Source: an uncultured Phascolarctobacterium sp. (lineage in GTDB: Bacteria > Bacillota > Negativicutes > Acidaminococcales > Acidaminococcaceae). Taken from it: a DNA stretch of 61,074 bases. Within the stretch, counting starts at the first letter, position 1. Each line of letters starts with the position of its first letter. The DNA is taken from NCBI GenBank assembly GCA_900547415.1, contig URGS01000011.1, positions 1-61,074 of the forward strand, given 5' to 3'. This document shows, piece after piece, positions 49,337-58,250 of the stretch. Made by a program: the position numbers and the translations under genes. The notes beneath the pieces are model-generated. The model was not told the origin of the DNA, made no database searches, and saw only the letters and a program-made list of their open reading frames with translations.

Positions 49337-51223
49337 TTGAATAAATTTTTTAAGAACGTGACTTTTTATCTGCTGATTATTATCGTGATGATTTGGATGT
49401 TTGACCATTATTCTGCAAGCACTCCCAAGGCAAGCGAAATTAGCTATTCCAGCTTTATGAAGCATGTCCAGCAGGCGGAAATTAAGCAGGTAACCATTGT
49501 CGATAATGTTATCAGCGGTAAGCTTAGCGATGGTAAAGAGTTTACCACCATTGCTCCTAATGACAGCAAATTAGTAGAAAAGCTGGAACAGAACAAAGTT
49601 GACATTAAAGCAGAGCTTCCCCCGCAGCCACCATGGTGGATGGGAATTCTCAGCTCTATTCTGCCCATACTGATTATTGTAGGTCTGTGGTTTATGCTGA
49701 TGAATCAAAGTGGTGCAGGCGGCGGTAAGGTTATGAACTTCGGTAAAAGCCGTGCCCGTCGTTATGATGAGGAAAAGCTCAAGATTACCTTCAAAGATGT
49801 TGCAGGTGCTGACGAGGCCAAGCAAGAGCTGGGGGAAGTTGTAGAGTTTCTTAAATCTCCCCAGAAGTATAATGAGCTTGGTGCCAAAATTCCTAAAGGC
49901 GTGCTGCTCTATGGACCTCCTGGTACTGGTAAAACCCTGCTGGCAAAGGCTGTTGCAGGTGAAGCAGGCGTGCCCTTCTTCAGCATTTCCGGTTCTGACT
50001 TCGTAGAGATGTTTGTTGGTGTAGGTGCTTCCCGTGTTCGTGACCTGTTTGATCAGGCTAAAAAAAGCGCTCCCTGCATAGTATTTATTGATGAGATTGA
50101 CGCAGTTGGTCGTCAGCGTGGCGCAGGTCTTGGCGGCGGCCATGACGAACGTGAACAGACTCTGAACCAATTGCTGGTTGAAATGGACGGCTTTAGCGCT
50201 AACGAAGGCATCATCATGATTGCTGCTACCAACCGTCCTGATATTTTGGACCCTGCTTTGCTGCGTCCCGGCCGTTTTGACCGTCAGATTGTAGTGGATC
50301 GTCCTGACATCAAGGGACGTAAGGAAATTCTCAAGGTACATGTTAAAGGCAAGCCTCTTGGTGATGACGTAGAGCTGGAGGTTATTGCTCAGCGTACTCC
50401 TGGCTTCACTGGTGCAGATTTAAGCAACCTTGTTAACGAGGCTGCGCTTCTGACTGCTCGCCGTGACAAAAAGGTCATCAATATGCCTGAAATGGAAGAG
50501 GCCGCTGAACGTGTAATTATGGGTCCTGAACGTAAGAGCCGTGTTATTAGTGACAAGGAAAAACGTCTGACTGCATATCATGAAGGTGGTCACACTGTAG
50601 TAGGTATGCTGCTTGAGCATACTGACCCTGTCCATAAGGTTACTATTATTCCCCGCGGACGTGCTGGCGGCTATACTTTGAGCCTGCCTAAGGAGGATAA
50701 GTACTACGCAACCCGCAGCGAAATGCTTGATGAGCTTAAGGTTCTCTTAGGCGGTCGTGTAGCTGAGGCTTTGGTGCTGAAGGAAATTTCCAGCGGTGCC
50801 AGCAATGACCTGCAGCGTGCAACTGCCCTGGCTCGTCAGATGATTTGCGAGTACGGCATGAGTGAAAACATTGGACCTGTAACCTTCGGTCATCGTCAGG
50901 ATCAGGTATTCCTGGGTCGTGACATTGCCCGCGATAAGGACTACAGCGAAGAGGTTGCTGCTGAAATCGATAAAGAGGTACGTTCCTTTATGGAAGATGC
51001 GTATGCTGCTACTGAAAAGCTGTTAAATGAAAATCTCGATACTCTCCATGTCATTGCACAGGCTCTGATTGAGCGTGAAACCTTGGACGAGAACGAAATC
51101 AACGAGCTGGTAGAGTATGGTCATATCCTTACTGCTGAGGAAAGACTGTATCTGAAGCAACAAAAGGAAGCAGAACAGGCTGCTGCAGAAGCTGTATCTG
51201 AGGCTGCACCTGAAAATGAATAG
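49337..51223 (+). CDS. ftsH: ATP-dependent zinc metalloprotease FtsH
   Basis: This 628-residue membrane AAA+ protease has two N-terminal membrane helices (about residues 7-24 and 102-122) flanking an outside domain. The Walker A motif GPPGTGKT is at 193-200, then VFIDEIDAVGRQR and the AAA second region of homology. The zinc site His415-Glu-Gly-Gly-His419 opens the protease domain. The C-terminal tail is Ala/Glu-rich. It degrades misfolded membrane proteins and regulators. It starts at TTG, with AAGGAGG at ideal spacing. Confidence 0.98.
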   Translation: MNKFFKNVTFYLLIIIVMIWMFDHYSASTPKASEISYSSFMKHVQQAEIKQVTIVDNVISGKLSDGKEFTTIAPNDSKLVEKLEQNKVDIKAELPPQPPWWMGILSSILPILIIVGLWFMLMNQSGAGGGKVMNFGKSRARRYDEEKLKITFKDVAGADEAKQELGEVVEFLKSPQKYNELGAKIPKGVLLYGPPGTGKTLLAKAVAGEAGVPFFSISGSDFVEMFVGVGASRVRDLFDQAKKSAPCIVFIDEIDAVGRQRGAGLGGGHDEREQTLNQLLVEMDGFSANEGIIMIAATNRPDILDPALLRPGRFDRQIVVDRPDIKGRKEILKVHVKGKPLGDDVELEVIAQRTPGFTGADLSNLVNEAALLTARRDKKVINMPEMEEAAERVIMGPERKSRVISDKEKRLTAYHEGGHTVVGMLLEHTDPVHKVTIIPRGRAGGYTLSLPKEDKYYATRSEMLDELKVLLGGRVAEALVLKEISSGASNDLQRATALARQMICEYGMSENIGPVTFGHRQDQVFLGRDIARDKDYSEEVAAEIDKEVRSFMEDAYAATEKLLNENLDTLHVIAQALIERETLDENEINELVEYGHILTAEERLYLKQQKEAEQAAAEAVSEAAPENE

Positions 51224-51268
51224 GACTCTTTAGGGGTAATATTCTATAGCAATAATTATAAGGATTTT

Positions 51269-51305
51269 AAAAGCATCTGTGGCTTAGGTCACAGATGCTT
51301 TTTTT
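51269..51305 (+). terminator. Terminator of ftsH
   Basis: The perfect 13-bp stem AAAAGCATCTGTG / CACAGATGCTTTT (51269-51281 with 51290-51302) continues into more Ts. Confidence 0.93.
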
Positions 51306-51460
51306 ATGAGAAATAATCAGAAAAAAAGTGTATGAATTTCTTGAAAAAAATAAAAAAATATATAGCATTCTTGCGAGTTTTGTAGTAAACTTTTATCACA
51401 CGTTAGTACTGTTTCTGCAGTGCTCACAATTTAGAAACGAAAGGTTGTGTTATTAAGGCT

Positions 51461-52855
51461 ATGAATGAACCGGAAATGAATAGAAGCTTGAAAAACAGGC
51501 ATTTGCAAATGATTTCCCTGGGCGGCATTATCGGAAGCTGTTATTTTTTAGGAGCTGGATACGCGATTGAGCAGGCTGGGCCTGCCATTATCCTTTCTTA
51601 CCTTTTCGGTGGTATCATCGTATTATGCGTTATGCTTTGTTTAGCAGAGTTGGCGGTGGCTGAGCCTATTTCCGGGTCATTTGTCTCTTACGCCAAGAAA
51701 AACATATCTTCGACATGGGCTTGTGGCGTAGGTTGGGCCTATTGGCTGAATTGGATGGCTTATGTACCTTCAGAAATGATTGCAGCCGGTATTATTATGA
51801 ATAATTTTGTACCGGAGATCAGTCAGCTGTGGTGGGCAATCTTCTTTGGCTTAATTGTAACAATTATCAATCTTTTTCAAGTAGATAATTTTGGAGAAAG
51901 CGAATTTTGGCTTTCTATGATTAAAGTAGTTGCTTTAATCGTGTTCTGCATTGTTGCAGGATTGATTGTGCTGGGTGTCGTTGGTGATCAAGGCTATTTG
52001 GGAACCAGTGTTCTGCTGTCTCAAGGGGGCTTTGCTCCTGAGGGTTACTGGCCAATCATTTTGACTATGGTCATTATTCTTGTAAATTTTCAGGGTACTG
52101 AAATTATTGGCCTGGCTGCAGGCGAATGCAAGGATCCTGCCAAGAGTATTCCTATTGCAGTTCGTAATGTTTCCTGGCGTGTAATCGCTTTGTATATTAT
52201 TCCTATTACTCTGCTTCTTTCTATTTTGCCGTGGAACAAGGCAAGCCTTAACGAGAGCGTTTTCGCAGCTGCTTTGTCTGAATATGGCTTTGATGGAATG
52301 GCATCTCTGATTGCCTTTGTAGTTTTGGTAGCAGGTGTTTCTTGTGCCAACTCTGGCCTTTATGGCGGTGCTCGTGCGCTACACGCTTTGGCTAATATGG
52401 GGATGGCGCCGTCCTTTCTTGGTAAGCTGAACAAGAATGGTATGCCTCAGAATTCCATTATTATTTCAGTGTGTGCCTGCTGGTTAGTTATTGTTCTATA
52501 TACCTTTAATCAGGACTCTGCGATTTACACCTACCTGTTGGCTGTTTCCGGCTTTACTGGTGCTATGGCGTGGATTTCTATTTGCTGGAGTCAGTACAAC
52601 TTCCGTAAGGATTTAATCGCAAGAGGCTTGGAGCATACTTTGAAATATAAGACTCCCTTCTTTCCTTACGTGACTTATTTCGGTATCTGGTCTCAAATCT
52701 TTTGTCTTGTTGTTATTGCATTTACACCTGATTTGCGCCAAACCCTGTATGCTGGTGTTCCTATGCTGGTCCTGCCTATGATTTGGTATCGTTGGCGTTT
52801 GCGTCAACGCAATCTTAAAATGCAGATGGCTGTGGCACATGCGCAGAAGCGCTGA
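51461..52855 (+). CDS. Amino-acid permease (APC superfamily, AAT type)
   Basis: This 464-residue membrane protein has 12 predicted helices. The N-terminal LKNRHLQMISLGGIIGSCYFLGAG is the signature of the AAT/GABA-permease branch, whose unwound helix 1 binds the amino acid. GTEIIGLAAGECKDPAKSIP is a second hallmark. The substrate is not shown. The ribosome site is unusual: AAGG lies only 2 bases from the ATG, with a second purine run (GAAAGG) further up. The gene is alone between terminators. The 157-base leader contains an AGTACTG/CAGTGCT hairpin near 51405-51425. Confidence 0.88.
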   Translation: MNEPEMNRSLKNRHLQMISLGGIIGSCYFLGAGYAIEQAGPAIILSYLFGGIIVLCVMLCLAELAVAEPISGSFVSYAKKNISSTWACGVGWAYWLNWMAYVPSEMIAAGIIMNNFVPEISQLWWAIFFGLIVTIINLFQVDNFGESEFWLSMIKVVALIVFCIVAGLIVLGVVGDQGYLGTSVLLSQGGFAPEGYWPIILTMVIILVNFQGTEIIGLAAGECKDPAKSIPIAVRNVSWRVIALYIIPITLLLSILPWNKASLNESVFAAALSEYGFDGMASLIAFVVLVAGVSCANSGLYGGARALHALANMGMAPSFLGKLNKNGMPQNSIIISVCACWLVIVLYTFNQDSAIYTYLLAVSGFTGAMAWISICWSQYNFRKDLIARGLEHTLKYKTPFFPYVTYFGIWSQIFCLVVIAFTPDLRQTLYAGVPMLVLPMIWYRWRLRQRNLKMQMAVAHAQKR

Positions 52856-52884
52856 ATGCTGCTTAATAGTATTTTGTAAGACTG

Positions 52885-52913
52885 TCCCCGGAGTAATCCG
52901 GGGATTTTTCTTT
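52885..52913 (+). terminator. Terminator of the amino-acid permease gene
   Basis: The perfect stem TCCCCGGA / TCCGGGGA (52885-52892 with 52897-52904) is followed by TTTTTCTTTT. Confidence 0.92.
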
Positions 52914-52951
52914 TGCAGGATATTTCTTGGTTTACGATGGACTTGACTTTT

Positions 52952-52970
52952 GGTTAACCTAGTGTTAACC
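52952..52970. promoter_or_regulatory. Inverted repeat upstream of birA, possible BirA operator
   Basis: GGTTAAC and GTTAACC form perfect 7-base arms 5 bases apart, just after a TTGACT -35-like hexamer (52943-52948). GTTAAC is the core of known biotin operators, though there the halves are usually about 14-15 bases apart. Confidence 0.45.
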
Positions 52971-53024
52971 TTTCCATAGAGAAAATTACAGATAAAGCTG
53001 TTGCCATAATAAATATGGAGGTAT

Positions 53025-54026
53025 ATGATGCGTAAACGTATTTTGGAGTTTTTAAGACAAAATAATCAGGAGCCTGTATCTGGCGAGGAGATTTCCAGAC
53101 AGTTGGAGATTTCTCGTACTGCAGTCTGGAAACATATTCAAACCCTTAAAAGTGAGGGATATGCTATTGAGTCCGTACCTAAGCGCGGCTATGTGCTTTT
53201 AGAGACTCCGGACAGACTTTTTCCGCAGGAAATTCAGTCTCGTTTGGAAACAAAGTGGCTTGGGCGCAATATTTGCTATAAGGATTCTGTGGATTCCAGC
53301 AATAACTTGGCCAAGGCTTTGGCGAATGCAGGCTGCGAGGACGGACTTCTTGTTGTTGCCGAGGAACAGGGGGCAGGCAAGGGTCGTTTATCACGGGGCT
53401 GGATATCTCCTTACGCTAAGGGTATTTGGTTTTCCATCGTCCTGAAGCCGCCATTTCTGCCTCAGGAGGCGTCTAAATGCACTCTTATGGCAGCAGTTGC
53501 TGTTGTCAAGGCTGTTAACTGTATTAAAGGCGTTGAGGCAGCTATTAAATGGCCTAATGATATTTTGCTTAATGGACGCAAGCTGGTTGGCATTCTGACA
53601 GAGATGAATGCAGAATTTGGCCACATTAATTATGTTGTTATCGGTATTGGCATCAATACTAATGCAACTGCTGATGATTATCCTGACGAAGTAAAGGATT
53701 TGGCCGTTTCTGTTGCTGATGCGGCAAAGGAGTCCTTTACAAGGGTACAGCTTTTAGCAGATATTCTGAAGAATATGGAGGAACTGTACGAGACTGCCTG
53801 CAAGGAAGGTTTTGTACCTATCTTGGAAGAATGGCGTAAGTATTCCTGTACCTTGGGTCAGGAGGTTAAGGTAATTGCTCCCGACATGACCTATTTTGGT
53901 ACTGCAGTAGATATTGACGAGGAGGGTTTGCTCATAGTACGCAAGGAGGACGGTACAATGGAAAAGGTTGTAGCCGGAGATGTTTCCATTCGTCCTGCTG
54001 CAGCTAAAAATGGTGCTTATTCCTAA
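53025..54026 (+). CDS. birA: Bifunctional biotin-[acetyl-CoA-carboxylase] ligase / biotin operon repressor
   Basis: This protein of about 333 residues has an N-terminal winged helix (about 1-65: SGEEISRQLEISRTAVWKHIQTLKSEGY), so it can act as a repressor as well as a ligase. The ligase core shows the biotinyl-AMP loop GKGRLSRGW and the KWPNDILLNGRKLVGILTEM motif, and an SH3-like C-terminal domain follows. It biotinylates carrier proteins such as those of carboxylases. Two ATGs in tandem (53025 and 53028) follow GGAGG; the second has the better spacing. Confidence 0.95.
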   Translation: MMRKRILEFLRQNNQEPVSGEEISRQLEISRTAVWKHIQTLKSEGYAIESVPKRGYVLLETPDRLFPQEIQSRLETKWLGRNICYKDSVDSSNNLAKALANAGCEDGLLVVAEEQGAGKGRLSRGWISPYAKGIWFSIVLKPPFLPQEASKCTLMAAVAVVKAVNCIKGVEAAIKWPNDILLNGRKLVGILTEMNAEFGHINYVVIGIGINTNATADDYPDEVKDLAVSVADAAKESFTRVQLLADILKNMEELYETACKEGFVPILEEWRKYSCTLGQEVKVIAPDMTYFGTAVDIDEEGLLIVRKEDGTMEKVVAGDVSIRPAAAKNGAYS

Positions 54027-54049
54027 TAAATATATTTAGTATATTTTTC

Positions 54050-54077
54050 TTGCATTATTCAGACTTTGTGGTAAAAT
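54050..54077 (+). promoter_or_regulatory. Promoter of coaX with a leader hairpin
   Basis: TTGCAT (54050-54055) and TAAAAT (54072-54077) are 16 bases apart. A CGGAAA/TTTCCG hairpin (54106-54111 with 54118-54123) ends directly before the AGGAGG ribosome site. Confidence 0.6.
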
Positions 54078-54136
54078 ATAGAAGGCTTTAAGCCGTATAT
54101 TAAAACGGAAATCAGGGTTTCCGAGGAGGACCATTT

Positions 54137-54913
54137 ATGTTACTTGTTATTGACGTTGGTAATACCAATATCGTTGCTGGTGTATTTGACGATAAGGAAG
54201 TGAAGGTTCATTGGCGTTTTTCCACTGACCGTTCTAAAACTGCTGATGAGTACGGCATTCTTCTGCGCAGTATGTTCCAATACAGCGATGTAGAAATGGA
54301 TAACATTGATTCCATTATCATTTCCAGTGTTGTGCCTCCCGTGCTTATCCCTCTTTGCCATATGTGTGAAAGATATTTTGGCTGCAAACCTATGGTTGTA
54401 GGACCTGGTATCAAGAACGGTATCTTCATCAGATACGACAATCCTAAAGAGGTTGGTGCTGACCGTATCGTAAATGCTGTTGCTGCACTTCATAAATACA
54501 GTCATCTGAACCGTCCTATGATTATTCTTGACTTTGGTACTGCTAATACCTTCTGTGCTTTGCTGCCTAATGGTGAGTATCTTGGCGGTGCAATTGCTCC
54601 TGGTATTGGTATTTCTACTGAGGCTTTGTTCCAGAGAGCTGCTAAGCTGCCTCGTATTGAGCTTATCAAGCCTAAGAATGTTATTTGCCGTAACACTGTT
54701 GCTTCCATGCAGGCTGGCGTTATTTATGGCGCAGTAGGCCAGATGGAGGGCATCATTAACCATATGAAGAAGGAGCTGGGCGGCGATGCTTATGTAATTG
54801 CTACCGGCGGCTTTGCCAATACTATGGCTGCAGAAAGTGATTCTATTGACGTAGTAGATCCTTTCCTGACCCTTGATGGTCTGCGTATTTTATACGAAAA
54901 GAACGCTAAATAA
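54137..54913 (+). CDS. coaX: Type III pantothenate kinase
   Basis: This 258-residue ASKHA-fold kinase makes 4'-phosphopantothenate, the first step to CoA. The phosphate-binding start VIDVGNTNIVAGVF, the pantothenate-side GADRIVNAVAA and the DFGTANTFCALLPNGEYLGGAIAPGI motif are clear. Type III enzymes are not feedback-inhibited by CoA and need a monovalent cation. AGGAGG precedes the ATG. Confidence 0.97.
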   Translation: MLLVIDVGNTNIVAGVFDDKEVKVHWRFSTDRSKTADEYGILLRSMFQYSDVEMDNIDSIIISSVVPPVLIPLCHMCERYFGCKPMVVGPGIKNGIFIRYDNPKEVGADRIVNAVAALHKYSHLNRPMIILDFGTANTFCALLPNGEYLGGAIAPGIGISTEALFQRAAKLPRIELIKPKNVICRNTVASMQAGVIYGAVGQMEGIINHMKKELGGDAYVIATGGFANTMAAESDSIDVVDPFLTLDGLRILYEKNAK

Positions 54914-54930
54914 ACCTGAATTTTAAGAAT

Positions 54931-54953
54931 GCCCGCTTCGGCGGGCGTTTTTT
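54931..54953 (+). terminator. Terminator of coaX
   Basis: The stem GCCCGC / GCGGGC with a stable TTCG loop (54931-54946) is followed by GTTTTTT. Confidence 0.93.
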
Positions 54954-54977
54954 GTCATTTATAGAAAGAGAGTATAT

Positions 54978-55988
54978 ATGCAGATAGGAAATATTAAATT
55001 AGAAGCCCCCTTAGTTCTAGCACCTATGGCAGGAATTACGGATTTGCCATTTCGATTGATTTGTCGCCGTTTAGGCTGTGCCATGACTGTATCTGAAATG
55101 GTCAGTGCCAAGGGCTTGCTATATAAAAATGTCAAAACTACGGAAATGCTGCGTATTGATAATGGTGAACGTCCTACCGCAATACAGCTTTTTGGCAGTG
55201 TTCCTCAAGAGCTTGCTCAGGCTGCTAAAATGGTTGAGGCCAGTGGCGCTGATATGATTGATTTGAATATGGGGTGCCCAGTGGCAAAAATTGTCAATAA
55301 CGGTGAAGGCTCCGCGTTGATGAAAACACCTCAGCTTGCCTATGAAATTTTAGCGGCAATGGTTGATGCAGTGCAGATCCCTGTAACCGTCAAGTTTCGT
55401 GCAGGCTGGGACGATGAGCATCGTAATGCAGTAGAGATTGCTTTGGCCGCTGAAAAAGCAGGCGTGTCATCAATTGCTGTCCATGGCCGTACACGTCAGC
55501 AATTTTACGAAGGCAAGGCTGATTGGAATATTATCCGTCAGGTAAAGGACGCTGTAAATATTCCAGTGTTTGGCAATGGTGATATTTTTACCGTTGAAGA
55601 TGGTTTGCGTATGCTTAAAGAAACTGGCTGTGATGGTCTGATGATTGGTCGTGGTGCGGATGGTAATCCTTGGCTGTTTAATCGACTTAAGGCAGTGATG
55701 TCAGGACAGGAAGATCCAGGTGCACCTGAGCTTGATGTTAGACTGGCACAGGCTGCAGAGCATCTTCAGATGCTTATAGACTATAAGGGTGAATATGTTT
55801 CTGTAAAGGAAATGCGTCGCCATATATCTGCTTATTTGAAAGGATTGCCTCATGCTGCTGAATTTAGAGGGCGTTTCCATAAAGTAGATACTCAAGAGCA
55901 GTTTATGGCTTTGTTGGGTGAGTACGCAGACTGTGCTCACGAATACTATGAGCATGCTAAAGATGGGATGACTGAAAAGCAAATTTAA
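54978..55988 (+). CDS. dusB: tRNA-dihydrouridine synthase (DusB type)
   Basis: This 336-residue FMN-dependent TIM-barrel enzyme reduces uridines in the tRNA D-loop. APMAGITDLPFRLICR opens the barrel, the catalytic Cys100 lies in LNMGCPVAKIVNNGEGSAL, and the phosphate-binding GNGDIFTVEDG and GCDGLMIGRGADGNPW follow. The helical C-terminal domain ends the protein. AAAGAGAG precedes the ATG. Position between coaX and lysS matches yacF in B. subtilis. Confidence 0.96.
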   Translation: MQIGNIKLEAPLVLAPMAGITDLPFRLICRRLGCAMTVSEMVSAKGLLYKNVKTTEMLRIDNGERPTAIQLFGSVPQELAQAAKMVEASGADMIDLNMGCPVAKIVNNGEGSALMKTPQLAYEILAAMVDAVQIPVTVKFRAGWDDEHRNAVEIALAAEKAGVSSIAVHGRTRQQFYEGKADWNIIRQVKDAVNIPVFGNGDIFTVEDGLRMLKETGCDGLMIGRGADGNPWLFNRLKAVMSGQEDPGAPELDVRLAQAAEHLQMLIDYKGEYVSVKEMRRHISAYLKGLPHAAEFRGRFHKVDTQEQFMALLGEYADCAHEYYEHAKDGMTEKQI

Positions 55989-56055
55989 AAAATTACTTTA
56001 TTATAAAAATAGCAGAATGAGTAATTGTTTAGTTAAAAGCAGCTTTGCTAAAATG

Positions 56056-56084
56056 TTGTAGAAGCTGATTAAATATGCTAAAAT
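56056..56084 (+). promoter_or_regulatory. Promoter of the quinate-dehydrogenase-like operon
   Basis: TTGTAG (56056-56061) and TAAAAT (56079-56084) are 17 bases apart, 38 bases before the ATG. Confidence 0.65.
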
Positions 56085-56121
56085 AGTATTTTGTAATAGA
56101 AGTATTTAGGGAGAATTTTTT

Positions 56122-57048
56122 ATGAAATCTACTGAGAATTGCAAGCATGTAATCAGCATCAGTCTGGGTTCATCTACTCGTGATGCTCAGGCTGTACTCC
56201 GTTTAGGCGACAGGGGAGTTATCGTAGAGCGCCGTGGAACAGACGGAGATTTTGGCAAGGCTCGCAGATTGATGGAGCAATGGGATGGCAAGGCTGATGC
56301 CATTGGCTTAGGCGGAACGGATTTATATGTGTGCGCAGGTGCAAAGCGCTACGTGTTTAGAGAATCTGCTAAGCTGATAGAAAATGTCCGCAAAACCCCC
56401 GTTTTAGATGGAAGTGGTTTAAAGAATACTCTTGAGCGTAAGCTTATCCGTAAGCTGGCGTCCGAGGGAAAAATTCCTATCAAAGGAAGCAAGGTCCTGC
56501 TTGTGTGTGCTGTAGACCGTTTTGGTATGGCAGAGGCGCTGCAGGAGGCGGGAGCCGAAGTAACCTTTGGCGATTTGATTTTTGGACTTAATATTGACAA
56601 ACCCCTTTACTCGTTAAAATCCCTAGGCTGGTGGGCAGAGCTGCTGGCTCCTTTGATAACAAAGCTGCCTGTAAGCTGGTTTTACCCTATGGGTAAACAG
56701 CAGGAGAAGCGTACTGTACGCCACACCAAATATTTTCTTGAGAACGATATCATTGCCGGCGATTTTCATTTTATCAAGAAGTTCATGCCGAATAAGCTGC
56801 CTGGAAAGATAATTATCACTAATACAGTAACGGCAGCAGATAGAGAGATGCTGCGCCAGGCTGGCGTCAGTATTCTGATTACGACTACGCCCTGTTTGGA
56901 AGGACGCAGTTTTGGCACAAATGTTATGGAAGCGCTGCTAGTAGCTCTAAAGGGCAGCAATAAAGCTTTAAGTGCTGAGGAATATTTAGAGCTTATAGAG
57001 CAATATCATATAGAATCCTCTACTGAGTACCTGTGTGCGAAGGAGTAA
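56122..57048 (+). CDS. Protein of the family annotated 'quinate 5-dehydrogenase'
   Basis: This 308-residue cytoplasmic protein resembles a family commonly labelled quinate 5-dehydrogenase in anaerobic Firmicutes. Visible traits are a start HVISISLGSSTRDAQAVLRLGDRGV, a nucleotide-loop-like AIGLGGTDLYVCAGAKRYV, VLLVCAVDRFGMAEAL, and the C-terminal TTTPCLEGRSFGTNVMEALLVAL. I see no classical shikimate-dehydrogenase active-site Lys/Asp pair, so the label may be misleading. GGGAG precedes the ATG. The acyl-ACP-reductase-like gene begins 9 bases after the stop, so the two probably act together. Confidence 0.65.
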   Translation: MKSTENCKHVISISLGSSTRDAQAVLRLGDRGVIVERRGTDGDFGKARRLMEQWDGKADAIGLGGTDLYVCAGAKRYVFRESAKLIENVRKTPVLDGSGLKNTLERKLIRKLASEGKIPIKGSKVLLVCAVDRFGMAEALQEAGAEVTFGDLIFGLNIDKPLYSLKSLGWWAELLAPLITKLPVSWFYPMGKQQEKRTVRHTKYFLENDIIAGDFHFIKKFMPNKLPGKIIITNTVTAADREMLRQAGVSILITTTPCLEGRSFGTNVMEALLVALKGSNKALSAEEYLELIEQYHIESSTEYLCAKE

Positions 57049-57057
57049 TGAAAATTC

Positions 57058-58143
57058 ATGGAAAAGTTTGCTTTTATTTTCCATCCCCTGTCTTTACAGG
57101 ACATGGAGCATTTATCCCCTATAATGAAATATATACCAGGAAGCATTATTGAGGCTTGCCTGAAAATGAAGAAGCCATTTAAGGTTTCTCATATTACTGG
57201 AATTAAAAGTCCCTATGCTGAGGCAGAGGGCTGGTTTATTGGTTGTCCTCTGACAGCTAAGCAAATGGTTGAGCTTCCTGAAGAATTTGTAATGGACAGG
57301 ATTATTGAATCCGGTAAGGTTGCGCAGGATTTAGGCGCTAAAATAGTAGGCTTAGGAGCATTTACTTCTATTGTTGGCGATGCAGGCATTACTGTTGCCA
57401 AAAATCTGGATATTGCCGTAACATCTGGCAACAGCTACACTGTGGCAACTGCAATTCAAGGTACAAAGGAAGCTGTTAAGCTGATGGGCAAAAAGCTCAG
57501 TGACTGCCGTGCCGTAGTCATTGGTGCAACTGGTTCTATTGGCGCAGCTTCTGTACGTCTTTTAGCAAGAGAAGTAAGTCATATTACTCTTGTTGCCCGT
57601 CATAAACAGCCTTTGGAGGAGCTGGCTCAGGAGCTTATTCGTGAAAATAATTGTGATGTAGCCATTTCCAATGATATTCAAAGCGTTCTAAAGGAAGCGG
57701 ATATTGTTATTACAGTTACCAGCGCATTGGACTTTTTAATTACGCCCAAGGATTTGAAGCCAGGTGCAGTTGTCTGTGATGTTGCTCGTCCGAGAAATGT
57801 ATCCCGCGATGTTTCCATGCAGCGTGACGACGTTCTTGTGATTGAGGGTGGTGTAATTAATATTCCCGGCAATGTTGATTTTCACTTTAATTTTGGCTTT
57901 CCACCGAGAACATCTTATGCATGTATGGCTGAGACAATGATTCTGGCTTTAGACGGAAGATACGAAAATTTCTCTTTAGGCAGAAATCTGGAATTGGAGA
58001 AGATTAAAACAATAGAGGCTCTTGCAGCTAAGCATAACTTTACATTGGCAGGCTTCCGTAATTTTGAAAGAGCAGTTACCTCTGAGCATATTATAGAGGT
58101 AAAGCTTAGAGCAGAGCGCGAGCTGGCAATTCATGGCTGCTAA
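57058..58143 (+). CDS. Dehydrogenase resembling cyanobacterial acyl-ACP reductase (AAR)
   Basis: This 361-residue protein has the layout of AAR. The N-terminal part carries FHPLSLQDMEHL, GLGAFTSIVGDAGITVA and VTSGNSYTVATA, which parallel the LGGFSSI and GNTHTAY segments of AAR. A Rossmann domain follows (VIGATGSIGAASVRLLA, about residues 163-180), and then SYACMAETMILAL with Cys289 where AAR has its acyl-thioester Cys. AAR reduces fatty acyl-ACP to fatty aldehyde. Here the substrate is unknown, and shikimate-dehydrogenase-like annotation is also seen for relatives. A GGAG site is 14 bases before the ATG, a long spacing. Confidence 0.7.
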   Translation: MEKFAFIFHPLSLQDMEHLSPIMKYIPGSIIEACLKMKKPFKVSHITGIKSPYAEAEGWFIGCPLTAKQMVELPEEFVMDRIIESGKVAQDLGAKIVGLGAFTSIVGDAGITVAKNLDIAVTSGNSYTVATAIQGTKEAVKLMGKKLSDCRAVVIGATGSIGAASVRLLAREVSHITLVARHKQPLEELAQELIRENNCDVAISNDIQSVLKEADIVITVTSALDFLITPKDLKPGAVVCDVARPRNVSRDVSMQRDDVLVIEGGVINIPGNVDFHFNFGFPPRTSYACMAETMILALDGRYENFSLGRNLELEKIKTIEALAAKHNFTLAGFRNFERAVTSEHIIEVKLRAERELAIHGC

Positions 58144-58250
58144 GGTTGACAAGCAGAGAGTCAGTACATATAATTAAATAGATATATTTAACTGCGCAAA
58201 AAACTTGCGTGGTATTGTATAGATGAGAATATAAACGAAGGAGCAGGAAA

